Assembly (NCBI GenBank): GCA_030632625.1
Contig: DAOVUK010000163.1
Span: 1 to 6,991 of the forward strand
DNA length: 6,991 nucleotides
Direction of reading: 5' to 3'
Origin: Gammaproteobacteria bacterium
GTDB taxonomy: Bacteria; Pseudomonadota; Gammaproteobacteria; GRL18
Positions within the stretch are counted from its first letter, which is position 1; every line of letters begins with the position of its first letter. Under the pieces are notes generated by a model, which ran no database searches, was not told the origin of the DNA, and saw only the letters and a list, made by a program, of their open reading frames with translations. A program made the position numbers and the translations under genes. This document shows positions 1-6,132 of the stretch, one piece after another.

Positions 1-1329
1 TAAGATGCTGATCTCATCATAACGTCTGGCAATTTCTTTAATATGCTGCATATCATTATTTTTAAATGCCGGAACAATATCGCGCAGCATTTCCATTGCA
101 ATAGTGCCCAGTCTGGCCAATTCCAGGCGTACCTGCTGCAGTGCGATATTGGGTGTTATCAACAGGTTTTCATCCAGATATTTAGGCTCGATAATAATCC
201 CTTTTTTGGGTGCTTTTTCAGTGATTAACCATTCTGCCATGCGGGCAAACCAGGTAGTAAAACCAATAAATAATACGGTATTAATTATATTAAAGAAGGT
301 ATTCGCATTGGCTATCTGTCGGGGCACTTCTGATGCTGCTCGCGCCATTCCCTCTAACTCAGGACTGGTAGGTGACAACCATACGGCAATTTCAACCAGC
401 AAGCCGATAAATGGCAGCCAGATAAGGACACCGACCACATTAAAGCTGACATGAACCACTGAGGCCCTGACGGCATCAACCGATTTGCTGCTGAGAACCC
501 CCATTATAGCCGTGGTGACTGCTGTACCAATATTGGCACCCAGAGCTAAAGCAATGCCGGCAGGTAAGCCCAGTAACCCCTCACTTGCCATCGCAATAGC
601 AATGCCGACAGTCGCAGCAGAGGATTGTACAATAGCCGTAAATACAGCCCCGGCCAGAATACCGGCAAGCGGGTGTTCCAGTTCTTTTAAAATCTCAATA
701 AAGGGTTCATAATTACGCAAGGGAACCATTGCCTCACTCATCAGTCCCATACCATAAAACACCAGGCCAATGCCCATAAGCATCATGCCATAGTATTTTA
801 TCTTGTCGCGTTTGGCAGTAAACAGCATAAAAAAGCCGATAGCAACGGGCCCCAGTGAATAAGCAGCCAGATCAAAAGCTAACAACTGAGCCGTCACCGT
901 GCTGCCGATATTAGCCCCCATAATAACCCCGACAGACTGAGCAAGAGTCATCATGCCGCCGGAGATAAAACCGACCACAAGCAACGTTGTGACCGTCGAT
1001 GAATTGAGTATGCCGGTTACAAAAGCACCGGTCATTGCCCCCATAAAACGGTTGGTGGTCAATTTTGCCAATACCGTCGTCATTGCCTGACCGGCTGCTT
1101 TTTTCATGCCCTCAGATAATAATTGTAAACCTGCAAGAAAGAGGGCTAAGCCGCCAAATAAGCCTAAATTTATTTGTAACCAGTCAGGGGAGGTTGTTTT
1201 TAATGGGGTATCAGCATCTGCTGCAAATACCATAAATGTTATTAACAGCAGACATAAACCAACGCCTGATTTAAAAAGTTGAGAAAAAAACACCTTTGAT
1301 AGTGGTTGCTTCAATGCTAGTAATTTCAT
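1..1329 (-). CDS. Na+/phosphate cotransporter family protein (NptA/PNaS type with PhoU-like tail), partial at 3' end
   Basis: The 443 visible codons start at the ATG at 1329 and run off the left edge without a stop. Residues 21-36 are a hydrophobic, signal-peptide-like stretch ending in VFA-A. After that come two copies of the Na_Pi_cotrans repeat. Repeat 1 has NSSTVTT (109-115) followed by GANIGSTVT (138-146). Repeat 2 has QSSAATVG (235-242) followed by GANIGTAVT (264-272). In this family the duplicated QSS elements line the inverted-topology substrate path, and members are sodium-dependent inner-membrane phosphate carriers or are so annotated. From about residue 385 the sequence turns helical and charged, as expected for the PhoU-like C-terminal domain, which is cut off. 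A possible Shine-Dalgarno is AGGT about 9 bases before the ATG. The gene follows ygiQ on the same strand after 67 bases, so read-through is possible. The family call is firm. Phosphate as substrate is inferred from the family only. Confidence 0.92.
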   Translation of the reverse strand, partial: MKLLALKQPLSKVFFSQLFKSGVGLCLLLITFMVFAADADTPLKTTSPDWLQINLGLFGGLALFLAGLQLLSEGMKKAAGQAMTTVLAKLTTNRFMGAMTGAFVTGILNSSTVTTLLVVGFISGGMMTLAQSVGVIMGANIGSTVTAQLLAFDLAAYSLGPVAIGFFMLFTAKRDKIKYYGMMLMGIGLVFYGMGLMSEAMVPLRNYEPFIEILKELEHPLAGILAGAVFTAIVQSSAATVGIAIAMASEGLLGLPAGIALALGANIGTAVTTAIMGVLSSKSVDAVRASVVHVSFNVVGVLIWLPFIGLLVEIAVWLSPTSPELEGMARAASEVPRQIANANTFFNIINTVLFIGFTTWFARMAEWLITEKAPKKGIIIEPKYLDENLLITPNIALQQVRLELARLGTIAMEMLRDIVPAFKNNDMQHIKEIARRYDEISIL

Positions 1330-1396
1330 CAATATTACCTATTCCTATTTTATTATCTAAAATCAAAATCAGACCAGTATAAATTAGAGAATCTAT

Positions 1397-3559
1397 TTAG
1401 TGCTTTTCTGATACTCTTTTTTTCTTCTGAAAATGCTTTTGTTTAGTCAAACGTTGTTCAGGTCTTCTTGAAGAATAGGATGACTTACGTTTTTCCTCAG
1501 CAGGCACCAGTTGTTTATCTCCATCACCAATCAGATCGTTTCGTCCTATCTCTCTGAGTGTCTCTCGAATCAGCGACCAGTTTTTGGGATCATGATAGCG
1601 CAGTAAAGCCTTGTGCAAACGTCTCACCCGCTCACCTTTTGCGGTGAATACTTTTTCTGATTTATAGCTGAGCTTTTTCAGCGGATTACGCTCACTATGA
1701 TACATGGCCGTGGCCGTGGCCATGGGGGAAGGATAAAAATTTTGTACCTGATCCAGGCGGAAGTTATTTTCTTTTAACCATAAAGCCAGATTCACCATTT
1801 CTTCAATAGTGGTCCCTGGATGTGCGGCAATAAAATATGGAATTAAATACTGTTCTTTACCTGCCTCTTTGGAAAATTTTTCAAACATTTGTTTGAATTC
1901 ATAATAGCTGTCAATAGCAGGCTTCATCATTTTACTCAGAGTACCCTGTTCGGTATGCTCCGGCGCAATTTTCAAATAACCACCCACATGATGAGTTACT
2001 AATTCTTTAACATATTCCGGGTTACGCACTGCCAGATCATAACGTAACCCGGAAGCGACAAAAACTTTTTTGATACCGGGTAGTTTTCTGGCACGTTGAT
2101 ATAAATGGGTCAGAGGCCCATGATCGGTATTCATATGTGAACAAATTTTAGGATACACACAGGATAAGCGGCGACAAACTGATTCAATTTCTTTATCATC
2201 ACAGGCTAAACGCCACATATTTGCAGTCGGTCCGCCCAGATCAGAAATATAGCCTTTAAACTCAGGCACATTATCCCTGATTTCTTCAATTTCACGAATA
2301 ATGGAATCTTCAGAGCGATTTTGAATCACCCGCCCTTCATGTTCTGTGATAGAACAAAAAGTACAACCACCAAAACAACCGCGCATAATATTAATAGAAA
2401 AACGGATCATTTCATAAGCAGGCATTTTTTTGCCCTGATAATCCAGATGAGGTAAGCGCGTATAAGGTAATTCAAACAGCTGATCCAATTCTTCTGTGGT
2501 CAGAGGAAATGGCGGTGGATTGAGCCAGACATCGCGATCACCATGACGCTGAACTAAAGCACGGGCATTGCCCGGATTGGTTTCCAGATGTAAAACACGG
2601 GAGGCATGAGCGTAGAGAACAGAATCACTTATTACTTTTTCATAAGAAGGCAGACGTATAACTGAACGATTACGATCCAGAGATTTAACGATACTTTTAA
2701 GTGGTATGGCAACAATACCTTCTTCATGGGCAGTCTTTTGATGGTCTTCAGCTGCTGTTTGGGCTTCTGAACAAGTGGCCTGATCAACCATCGTATAGGG
2801 ACTCACCACTGCATCAACTTTCCCCGGGCGATCAACACGACTGGAATCAATCTCCATCCAGCCTTTTTGCTGATGTTTAACCATAAAAGCGGTGCCGCGA
2901 ATATTATCTAATTTATTAATATTCTCACCACGTGATAGCCGATGGGCAATTTCAGCGATTTGACGTTCACCATTGCCAAACACCAGGAGATCAGCCTTGG
3001 AGTCAACTAACACAGAACGTTTTACTTTATCAGACCAATAGTCATAATGGGCAATTCGCCTGAGACTTGCTTCAATACCACCAATCACTACCGGAATATC
3101 AGACCAGGCTTGCTTACAACGTTGAGTATAAACTGCAACCGCATGATCCGGGCGTTTGCCACCGATATCATCGGGCGTATAGGCATCATCATGACGTAAT
3201 TTACGATCAGCCGTGTAACGGTTAATCATAGAGTCCATATTACCGGCAGTGACACCAAAGAAGAGGTTGGGCCTGCCCAATACTTTAAAAGGTTCACAGC
3301 TTTGCCAGTCCGGTTGATCGATAATACCAACTCTAAAACCCTGAGACTCTAATAAACGGCCAATTAAGGCCATACCAAAGCTGGGATGATCCACATAGGC
3401 ATCGCCTGTCACTAAAATAACATCACAGGAATCCCAGCCAAGATCTGCCATTTCTGCCGCTGAATGAGGCAGATATTTTGCCACGCCATAGCATTCCGCC
3501 CAGTATTTATCATAGGCAAATATATTTTGCAGATTTGAAATTTTACGACTTTTGGACAT
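1397..3559 (-). CDS. ygiQ: YgiQ family radical SAM protein (UPF0313)
   Basis: This is a 720-residue protein of unknown reaction, very close to E. coli YgiQ over its whole length. The N-terminal region carries the family signatures [20 protein letters not shown] and [20 protein letters not shown]. The radical SAM core begins with [10 protein letters not shown], whose CxxxCxxC cysteines (C395, C399, C402) should bind the 4Fe-4S cluster. [22 protein letters not shown] and [11 protein letters not shown] follow, and the protein ends in a basic, low-complexity tail (RKSSYSSRR to KKKRVSEKH), as many homologues do. The frame stays open upstream to a TTG at 3592, but I chose the ATG at 3559. From there the Tyr-Trp at residues 19-20 sits at the same distance from the start as in E. 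coli, and no Shine-Dalgarno precedes the TTG. The chosen ATG also has only a weak site (GGTG about 10 bases upstream). The residue 260-295 linker is variable in the family. It is probably a cytosolic enzyme; its substrate is unknown. Confidence 0.96.
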   Translation of the reverse strand: MSKSRKISNLQNIFAYDKYWAECYGVAKYLPHSAAEMADLGWDSCDVILVTGDAYVDHPSFGMALIGRLLESQGFRVGIIDQPDWQSCEPFKVLGRPNLFFGVTAGNMDSMINRYTADRKLRHDDAYTPDDIGGKRPDHAVAVYTQRCKQAWSDIPVVIGGIEASLRRIAHYDYWSDKVKRSVLVDSKADLLVFGNGERQIAEIAHRLSRGENINKLDNIRGTAFMVKHQQKGWMEIDSSRVDRPGKVDAVVSPYTMVDQATCSEAQTAAEDHQKTAHEEGIVAIPLKSIVKSLDRNRSVIRLPSYEKVISDSVLYAHASRVLHLETNPGNARALVQRHGDRDVWLNPPPFPLTTEELDQLFELPYTRLPHLDYQGKKMPAYEMIRFSINIMRGCFGGCTFCSITEHEGRVIQNRSEDSIIREIEEIRDNVPEFKGYISDLGGPTANMWRLACDDKEIESVCRRLSCVYPKICSHMNTDHGPLTHLYQRARKLPGIKKVFVASGLRYDLAVRNPEYVKELVTHHVGGYLKIAPEHTEQGTLSKMMKPAIDSYYEFKQMFEKFSKEAGKEQYLIPYFIAAHPGTTIEEMVNLALWLKENNFRLDQVQNFYPSPMATATAMYHSERNPLKKLSYKSEKVFTAKGERVRRLHKALLRYHDPKNWSLIRETLREIGRNDLIGDGDKQLVPAEEKRKSSYSSRRPEQRLTKQKHFQKKKRVSEKH

Positions 3560-3838
3560 AGGCTTAACACCAAGTATAACAAAGTGATTCAATACGCTGT
3601 AATATTGTATGGTATCGATACGATTAAATGGGAAACTAATAATTATAAACTTTTTTAGACTAGAAAAAAACTCAATACCACAACAATCTTTATCGTTGCC
3701 ATGGGACTCAATTTCTACAGGAATATCATTAACTCAGGACAATGAAGATAAACAGGTTGAGCGCGGCATTGAAGCAACTGTCGAAAAATCTTTTTTTCAC
3801 ACCTGACTTTACAGTCTCTTCCAGGCAATGAAAGTAAA
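3560..3838. other. Intergenic region between ygiQ and the GFA gene, no convincing gene
   Basis: These 279 bases are AT-rich. A plus-strand frame of 65 codons (3609-3806) lacks a ribosome-binding site and resembles nothing I know. A minus-strand frame in phase with ygiQ is open back to a TGA at 3734-3736 but has no ATG. I found no strong GC-rich hairpin with a U-tract that would end the GFA transcript. The region probably holds the ygiQ promoter; the best minus-strand -10 match is at 3642-3647. Confidence 0.5.
3642..3647 (-). promoter_or_regulatory. Candidate -10 box of a ygiQ promoter
   Basis: On the minus strand the bases read TATAAT, a perfect sigma-70 -10 consensus, inside an AT-rich run about 85 bases before the chosen ygiQ start. 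No good TTGACA-like box lies 16-18 bases upstream; there is only a T-rich stretch (TTTTTT) near 3665-3670. A TATAAT in DNA this AT-rich can arise by chance, so the call rests on sequence match and position only. Confidence 0.3.
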
Positions 3839-4270
3839 TTATTTCTGAACAGCCGCCGGCGGCATTTCTTCAAAAGTGGGGATGCTTGTATCCATAAAAT
3901 CCCATTGTGGTTTTCTTTTGTTATAAACAATCGCATTGGCTTTAAACCAGGAACTATCATCTAAAACACCCGCTGAAACACCGATTATATTGGCTGCCGC
4001 ATTATTTTCAGCAAACAGACGACTGCCGCAATTGGGGCAAAAGAAGCGGCTAACCACAGAACCGCTATCGGTGGTAGAAGCATAACGACTGAGTTCACCC
4101 TCAATATTAATATCTTTCCTGTTAAAAAAAGCATTCGAGGCATGTCCCGTTCCTGTTGATTTTCGACAATCATCACAATGGCACTGCCCCATTCGAAGCG
4201 GAGCTGAAGCAATGGTAAATTTTACATTGCCGCATAAACATTGTCCTGTGGCGAAGTATTTTTCTGACAT
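3839..4270 (-). CDS. GFA family (glutathione-dependent formaldehyde-activating enzyme/CENP-V fold) zinc protein
   Basis: This is a 143-residue protein with the full cysteine set of the GFA fold: CLC at 11-13, CHCDDC at 30-35 and CPNC at 78-81. In known structures of the family these cysteines bind zinc. Other family hallmarks are TGHASNAFF (41-49), FFCPNCGSRLF (76-86), GVLDDSSWFK (101-110), and a final block with PQW and PTFEEMPP. The family is named for Paracoccus Gfa, which was proposed to speed formation of S-hydroxymethylglutathione from formaldehyde. Most members, probably including this one, have no proven substrate. The frame extends upstream to a TTG at 4318, but that would place the start inside a hairpin. 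The ATG at 4270 has a good Shine-Dalgarno (AGGAG, 4280-4284, 9-base spacing). It lies 86 bases downstream of dsbB on the same strand. It is likely cytosolic, since no signal peptide is seen. Confidence 0.93.
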   Translation of the reverse strand: MSEKYFATGQCLCGNVKFTIASAPLRMGQCHCDDCRKSTGTGHASNAFFNRKDINIEGELSRYASTTDSGSVVSRFFCPNCGSRLFAENNAAANIIGVSAGVLDDSSWFKANAIVYNKRKPQWDFMDTSIPTFEEMPPAAVQK

Positions 4271-4279
4271 GTCATTACT

Positions 4280-4284
4280 CTCCT
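4280..4284 (-). promoter_or_regulatory. Ribosome-binding site of the GFA gene
   Basis: AGGAG on the minus strand, 9 bases before the ATG at 4270. It decides the start in favour of 4270 over the upstream TTG at 4318, which would bury this site inside the coding region. Confidence 0.75.
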
Positions 4285-4290
4285 GTATTA

Positions 4291-4324
4291 AGGGCCGTGG
4301 AAAATTTATTATTTCCAAGGCCCT
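4291..4324. repeat. Perfect-arm hairpin (one mismatch) between dsbB and the GFA gene
   Basis: The arms AGGGCCGTGGAAA (4291-4303) and TTTCCAAGGCCCT (4312-4324) pair over 12 base pairs with one G-A mismatch, around an 8-base AT loop. In the transcribed (minus) direction the stem is followed by TTAATAC and then the GFA Shine-Dalgarno. It therefore lacks the U-tract of a standard intrinsic terminator. On the plus strand it is followed by A-rich DNA, which also does not fit. It could be a weak terminator or attenuator between dsbB and the GFA gene, an RNA processing or stability element, or a protein-binding palindrome. It ends 6 bases before the AGGAG, so it need not occlude it. Confidence 0.75.
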
Positions 4325-4356
4325 AAAAATAAAATAATTCCCATTTCATGGTTTTA

Positions 4357-4890
4357 TCAGCCTGGTCTATCATTTTTTTTAAGCAGTCGATTCACTAGCA
4401 TATTCAGGGTCAAAAGTGCGTTTATAACTAACAAAATAAATGATACTACAATCAATGCTTCAGCCATGGTCACAGCAAATATTAATTCCGGTGTATAGCC
4501 GCATGGTTCCCAGACTTTAAACATAGAGGGCAGCCAGTCATCCAGTGCAAACCAGCCAGGTAAACCAGATTCCATACTGCAGCCGCTCAATAAAAAACCG
4601 CGTTCAGTCCCAAACAATTGATAAGACCGCTCAAGCAGACCGGCAGTCATGCCAGTCATCAACAGCTGCATAATAAACAGGCCCAGCCAGTATCTATAAA
4701 CCATCAATGCCAGTAATGACACTATGATCATTGCCAGTACCCATATCCGGACATGTATACATAAAACACAGGGCATATAATCCAGAACATATTGATAAAA
4801 TAATGCAATCACTTCAAAACTGATACTCAGGCCCAGAAAAGCTAACCAGAACCATTTATTTGCAGACATCTGAAGAATTTTTTTTAACAT
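4357..4890 (-). CDS. dsbB: Disulfide bond formation protein B (DsbB), quinone-dependent thiol oxidase
   Basis: This is a 177-residue inner-membrane protein with four predicted membrane spans (about 13-33, 46-64, 69-87 and 137-160). The first periplasmic loop has the C41-V-L-C44 pair followed by R48. The second loop has C104 and C130 around the family stretch LPGWFALDDWLPSMF (110-124). All four cysteines and the arginine fall at the same residue numbers as in E. coli DsbB (176 residues). There they reoxidise DsbA and pass electrons to ubiquinone or menaquinone. The ATG at 4890 is chosen; an AGGTT about 8 bases upstream is a fair ribosome-binding site, while a second ATG at residue 8 is less well placed. 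No dsbA is visible in the window. Neighbours are a GNAT gene upstream (113-base gap) and the GFA gene downstream. The complete redox set argues for an active enzyme. Confidence 0.95.
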   Translation of the reverse strand: MLKKILQMSANKWFWLAFLGLSISFEVIALFYQYVLDYMPCVLCIHVRIWVLAMIIVSLLALMVYRYWLGLFIMQLLMTGMTAGLLERSYQLFGTERGFLLSGCSMESGLPGWFALDDWLPSMFKVWEPCGYTPELIFAVTMAEALIVVSFILLVINALLTLNMLVNRLLKKNDRPG

Positions 4891-4932
4891 AAAAGCAACC
4901 TGAGAAGATAATTATTCAAGGATAAAGAAGTA

Positions 4933-4961
4933 GTTATATTAGCGTTTCTATCAACACTAAA
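4933..4961 (-). promoter_or_regulatory. Weak candidate promoter for dsbB
   Basis: On the minus strand TTTAGT (4956-4961) and TATAAC (4933-4938) are separated by 17 bases. The -10 box matches the sigma-70 consensus at 5 of 6 positions, the -35 box at only 3 of 6. It would give a leader of roughly 35 bases before the dsbB ATG. The -35 box overlaps the small palindrome at 4958-4974. The 113-base gap to the acetyltransferase gene makes a separate promoter plausible. Confidence 0.3.
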
Positions 4962-4974
4962 CTTATCGAGTTTA
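4958..4974. repeat. Short palindrome upstream of dsbB
   Basis: TAAACT and AGTTTA form perfect 6-base arms around a 5-base centre (TATCG on the plus strand). The stem is too AT-rich to be a stable RNA hairpin and has no U-tract after it. Its position over the candidate -35 box of dsbB would suit an operator, but a palindrome this short may be chance. Confidence 0.35.
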
Positions 4975-5003
4975 CACACATAGGACTATATCAAACGTAT
5001 ATT

Positions 5004-5510
5004 CTATTCTGTATTATTTATATGCAGCCCATAGTATAAATGATTATATTTATTACCATTAAATTCAACTATTTCAGGCATACAACCCCAGAGTTTAAAA
5101 CCATACTGTTCAAGTAACTTAATGCTCCCATGGTTATTTTGAATCAGGATTGCCACTAAAGTTTTGACTTGAAGAGATGGGCATAGTTCAATAGCATGCT
5201 CCAGAAGCTGTGAAGCAATACCTTTTCTATGGTGCTTGAAATGAATATAAAAACTCACTTCCACAGTATGCTGCAGTGCAGCACGACCAGGGCGATAGGC
5301 ACTCAATGTCAGGTATCCTATTATTAGTTCATTGTTTTCAACAGCAACCAGCAATGGATATTTTTCAGGCGTATATTGTTTAAACCATTCTAATCTGTTT
5401 TTTGATAAAAAAGGCGTTGTATCCGCTGTTTTTAACCCTGCCGCAATGGCCTGATTATAAATTTCAACGATTTCGTCCAGATCATCAAATGCTGCCAGGC
5501 GAATATTCAT
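5004..5510 (-). CDS. GNAT family N-acetyltransferase, phosphinothricin acetyltransferase (PAT)-like
   Basis: This is a 168-residue cytosolic protein with a single GNAT domain. It opens with MNIRLAAFDDLDEIVEIYNQ, typical of PAT/YncA-like enzymes. IIGYLTLSAYRPGRAALQHT (63-82) follows, then the strand VEVSFYI and the acetyl-CoA loop HRKGIA (94-99), and late NNHGSIKLLEQYGF (125-138). These enzymes move acetyl from acetyl-CoA to an amine such as methionine sulfoximine, phosphinothricin or another small molecule. The substrate here cannot be read from the sequence. The usual first Q/R of the Q/RxxGxG/A loop is His94. The frame stays open to a TTG at 5591, but the ATG at 5510 has a GGGAG (5516-5520) 5 bases upstream and matches family starts, and the longer form would overlap the divergent gene. 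It is followed by dsbB on the same strand. Confidence 0.9.
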   Translation of the reverse strand: MNIRLAAFDDLDEIVEIYNQAIAAGLKTADTTPFLSKNRLEWFKQYTPEKYPLLVAVENNELIIGYLTLSAYRPGRAALQHTVEVSFYIHFKHHRKGIASQLLEHAIELCPSLQVKTLVAILIQNNHGSIKLLEQYGFKLWGCMPEIVEFNGNKYNHLYYGLHINNTE

Positions 5511-5515
5511 ATTTG

Positions 5516-5520
5516 CTCCC
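5516..5520 (-). promoter_or_regulatory. Ribosome-binding site of the acetyltransferase gene
   Basis: GGGAG on the minus strand with 5 bases to the ATG at 5510. It supports this start over the upstream TTG at 5591. Confidence 0.65.
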
Positions 5521-5526
5521 GCATGG

Positions 5527-5555
5527 TGGTCACTTTTTTCATATTCTAATATAAT
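5527..5555 (+). promoter_or_regulatory. Candidate sigma-70 promoter for the TlpA-like gene
   Basis: TGGTCA (5527-5532, 4 of 6 to TTGACA) and a perfect TATAAT (5550-5555) are separated by 17 bases. Transcription would begin near 5562, giving a leader of about 40 bases before the ATG at 5602. The alternative TTG start at 5566 would then have almost no leader, which favours the ATG. It sits in the 91-base divergent region shared with the acetyltransferase. Confidence 0.5.
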
Positions 5556-5570
5556 AGTTAAAGTTTTGAA
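5543..5570 (-). promoter_or_regulatory. Candidate promoter for the acetyltransferase gene, overlapping the divergent one
   Basis: On the minus strand TTCAAA (5565-5570, 4 of 6) and TAGAAT (5543-5548, 5 of 6) are separated by 16 bases. It would direct leftward transcription with a leader of roughly 25 bases. It physically overlaps the plus-strand -10 box at 5550-5555, so the two promoters, if real, would compete. The DNA is AT-rich and chance matches are possible. Confidence 0.35.
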
Positions 5571-5601
5571 TAATAATACAACAAATTTCATCAGCAGGCT
5601 T

Positions 5602-6114
5602 ATGCGCGAAACTCTAAAGTGGCTTGGCTTGGCCCTCCTTCTCGGAATAGGCCTCAGTTGGCATAGCCAGTCTCATTATAATAGCAATGTAGAAGATATT
5701 TTTGCTGCCGCCAGTAAGTCAAAGCGGATATTAAAGGCCCCTATTAAGGACTTTTCCGGTGAGGAATTTTATTTGTCTGACTTACAGGGAAAACCGGTAT
5801 TACTTGATTTTTGGGCATCCTGGTGTCCGTCCTGCCGCGCTTCCATGCCAGAACTGGAGAGTATGCAGAAACACTATGCTGATAAGCTGACCATACTGGC
5901 TGTCAATGTCCTGGAACCACCTCAGAAAGGCATCCAATACGCTATAGAGAGTAACTATAGTCTCAGGTTTGTTCATAGCAGGAAACTGGCAGAAATTTTC
6001 AATATAAAAGTACTGCCGACTAAAATATTACTGGATTCTAAAGGTCAGGTGATCTGGGTAAATACCGGCCATATTCCCTTCCTGACACATAAATGGCTGG
6101 AAAATCAATTATAG
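5602..6114 (+). CDS. TlpA/ResA-like thiol-disulfide oxidoreductase, membrane-anchored
   Basis: This is a 170-residue thioredoxin-fold protein. Residues 1-20 (MRETLKW, then a run of Leu, Gly and Ala) look like an uncleaved signal anchor or signal peptide, placing the domain in the periplasm. The AhpC/TSA-like lead-in is APIKDFSGEEFYLSDLQGK (46-64). The active site is FWASWCPSC (70-78), with C75 and C78 as the redox pair. VLPT (137-140) supplies the cis-proline, and KILLDSKGQVIWVNTG (141-156) completes the fold. Relatives reduce disulfides in apocytochrome c or other envelope proteins; the client here is unknown. A TTG at 5566 would add 12 residues. I prefer the ATG at 5602, because the hydrophobic segment then follows a normal short basic head and a promoter-length leader exists; the ribosome-binding site is weak (CAGG). 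It is divergent from the acetyltransferase and lies close to dsbB. Confidence 0.92.
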   Translation: MRETLKWLGLALLLGIGLSWHSQSHYNSNVEDIFAAASKSKRILKAPIKDFSGEEFYLSDLQGKPVLLDFWASWCPSCRASMPELESMQKHYADKLTILAVNVLEPPQKGIQYAIESNYSLRFVHSRKLAEIFNIKVLPTKILLDSKGQVIWVNTGHIPFLTHKWLENQL

Positions 6115-6132
6115 CTCATCCATTTTCTAGGA

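Noticed and set aside
43..712. Three overlapping plus-strand reading frames
   Set aside because: They lie opposite the Na/Pi cotransporter gene, whose minus-strand translation has clear family motifs throughout; these frames have no ribosome-binding site or recognisable domain.
1703..1724. Tandem GGCCGT repeat with palindromic ends, CATGGCC and GGCCATG
   Set aside because: It lies inside ygiQ and encodes the ATATAM stretch at a position where E. coli YgiQ has a similar small-residue run; coding explains it.
3789..3803. A-run followed by T-run (GAAAAATCTTTTTTTC) as a possible terminator
   Set aside because: All-AT pairing with almost no loop and no GC stem; too weak to call.
3609..3806. 65-codon plus-strand frame in the ygiQ-GFA gap
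   Set aside because: It starts with ATG but has no Shine-Dalgarno, no domain I recognise and low-complexity sequence; it is most likely chance in AT-rich DNA.
3743..3832. Small plus-strand frame starting MKINRLSAAL, about 29 residues
   Set aside because: An AGGA lies only 2 bases before the ATG, too close for a normal ribosome-binding site, and nothing supports translation.
3715..3960. 81-codon minus-strand frame overlapping the end of the GFA gene
   Set aside because: Out-of-frame shadow of the GFA coding sequence, running into the gap.
3985..4212. 75-codon minus-strand frame inside the GFA gene
   Set aside because: Alternative-frame shadow of the GFA gene, which has the complete conserved cysteine set.
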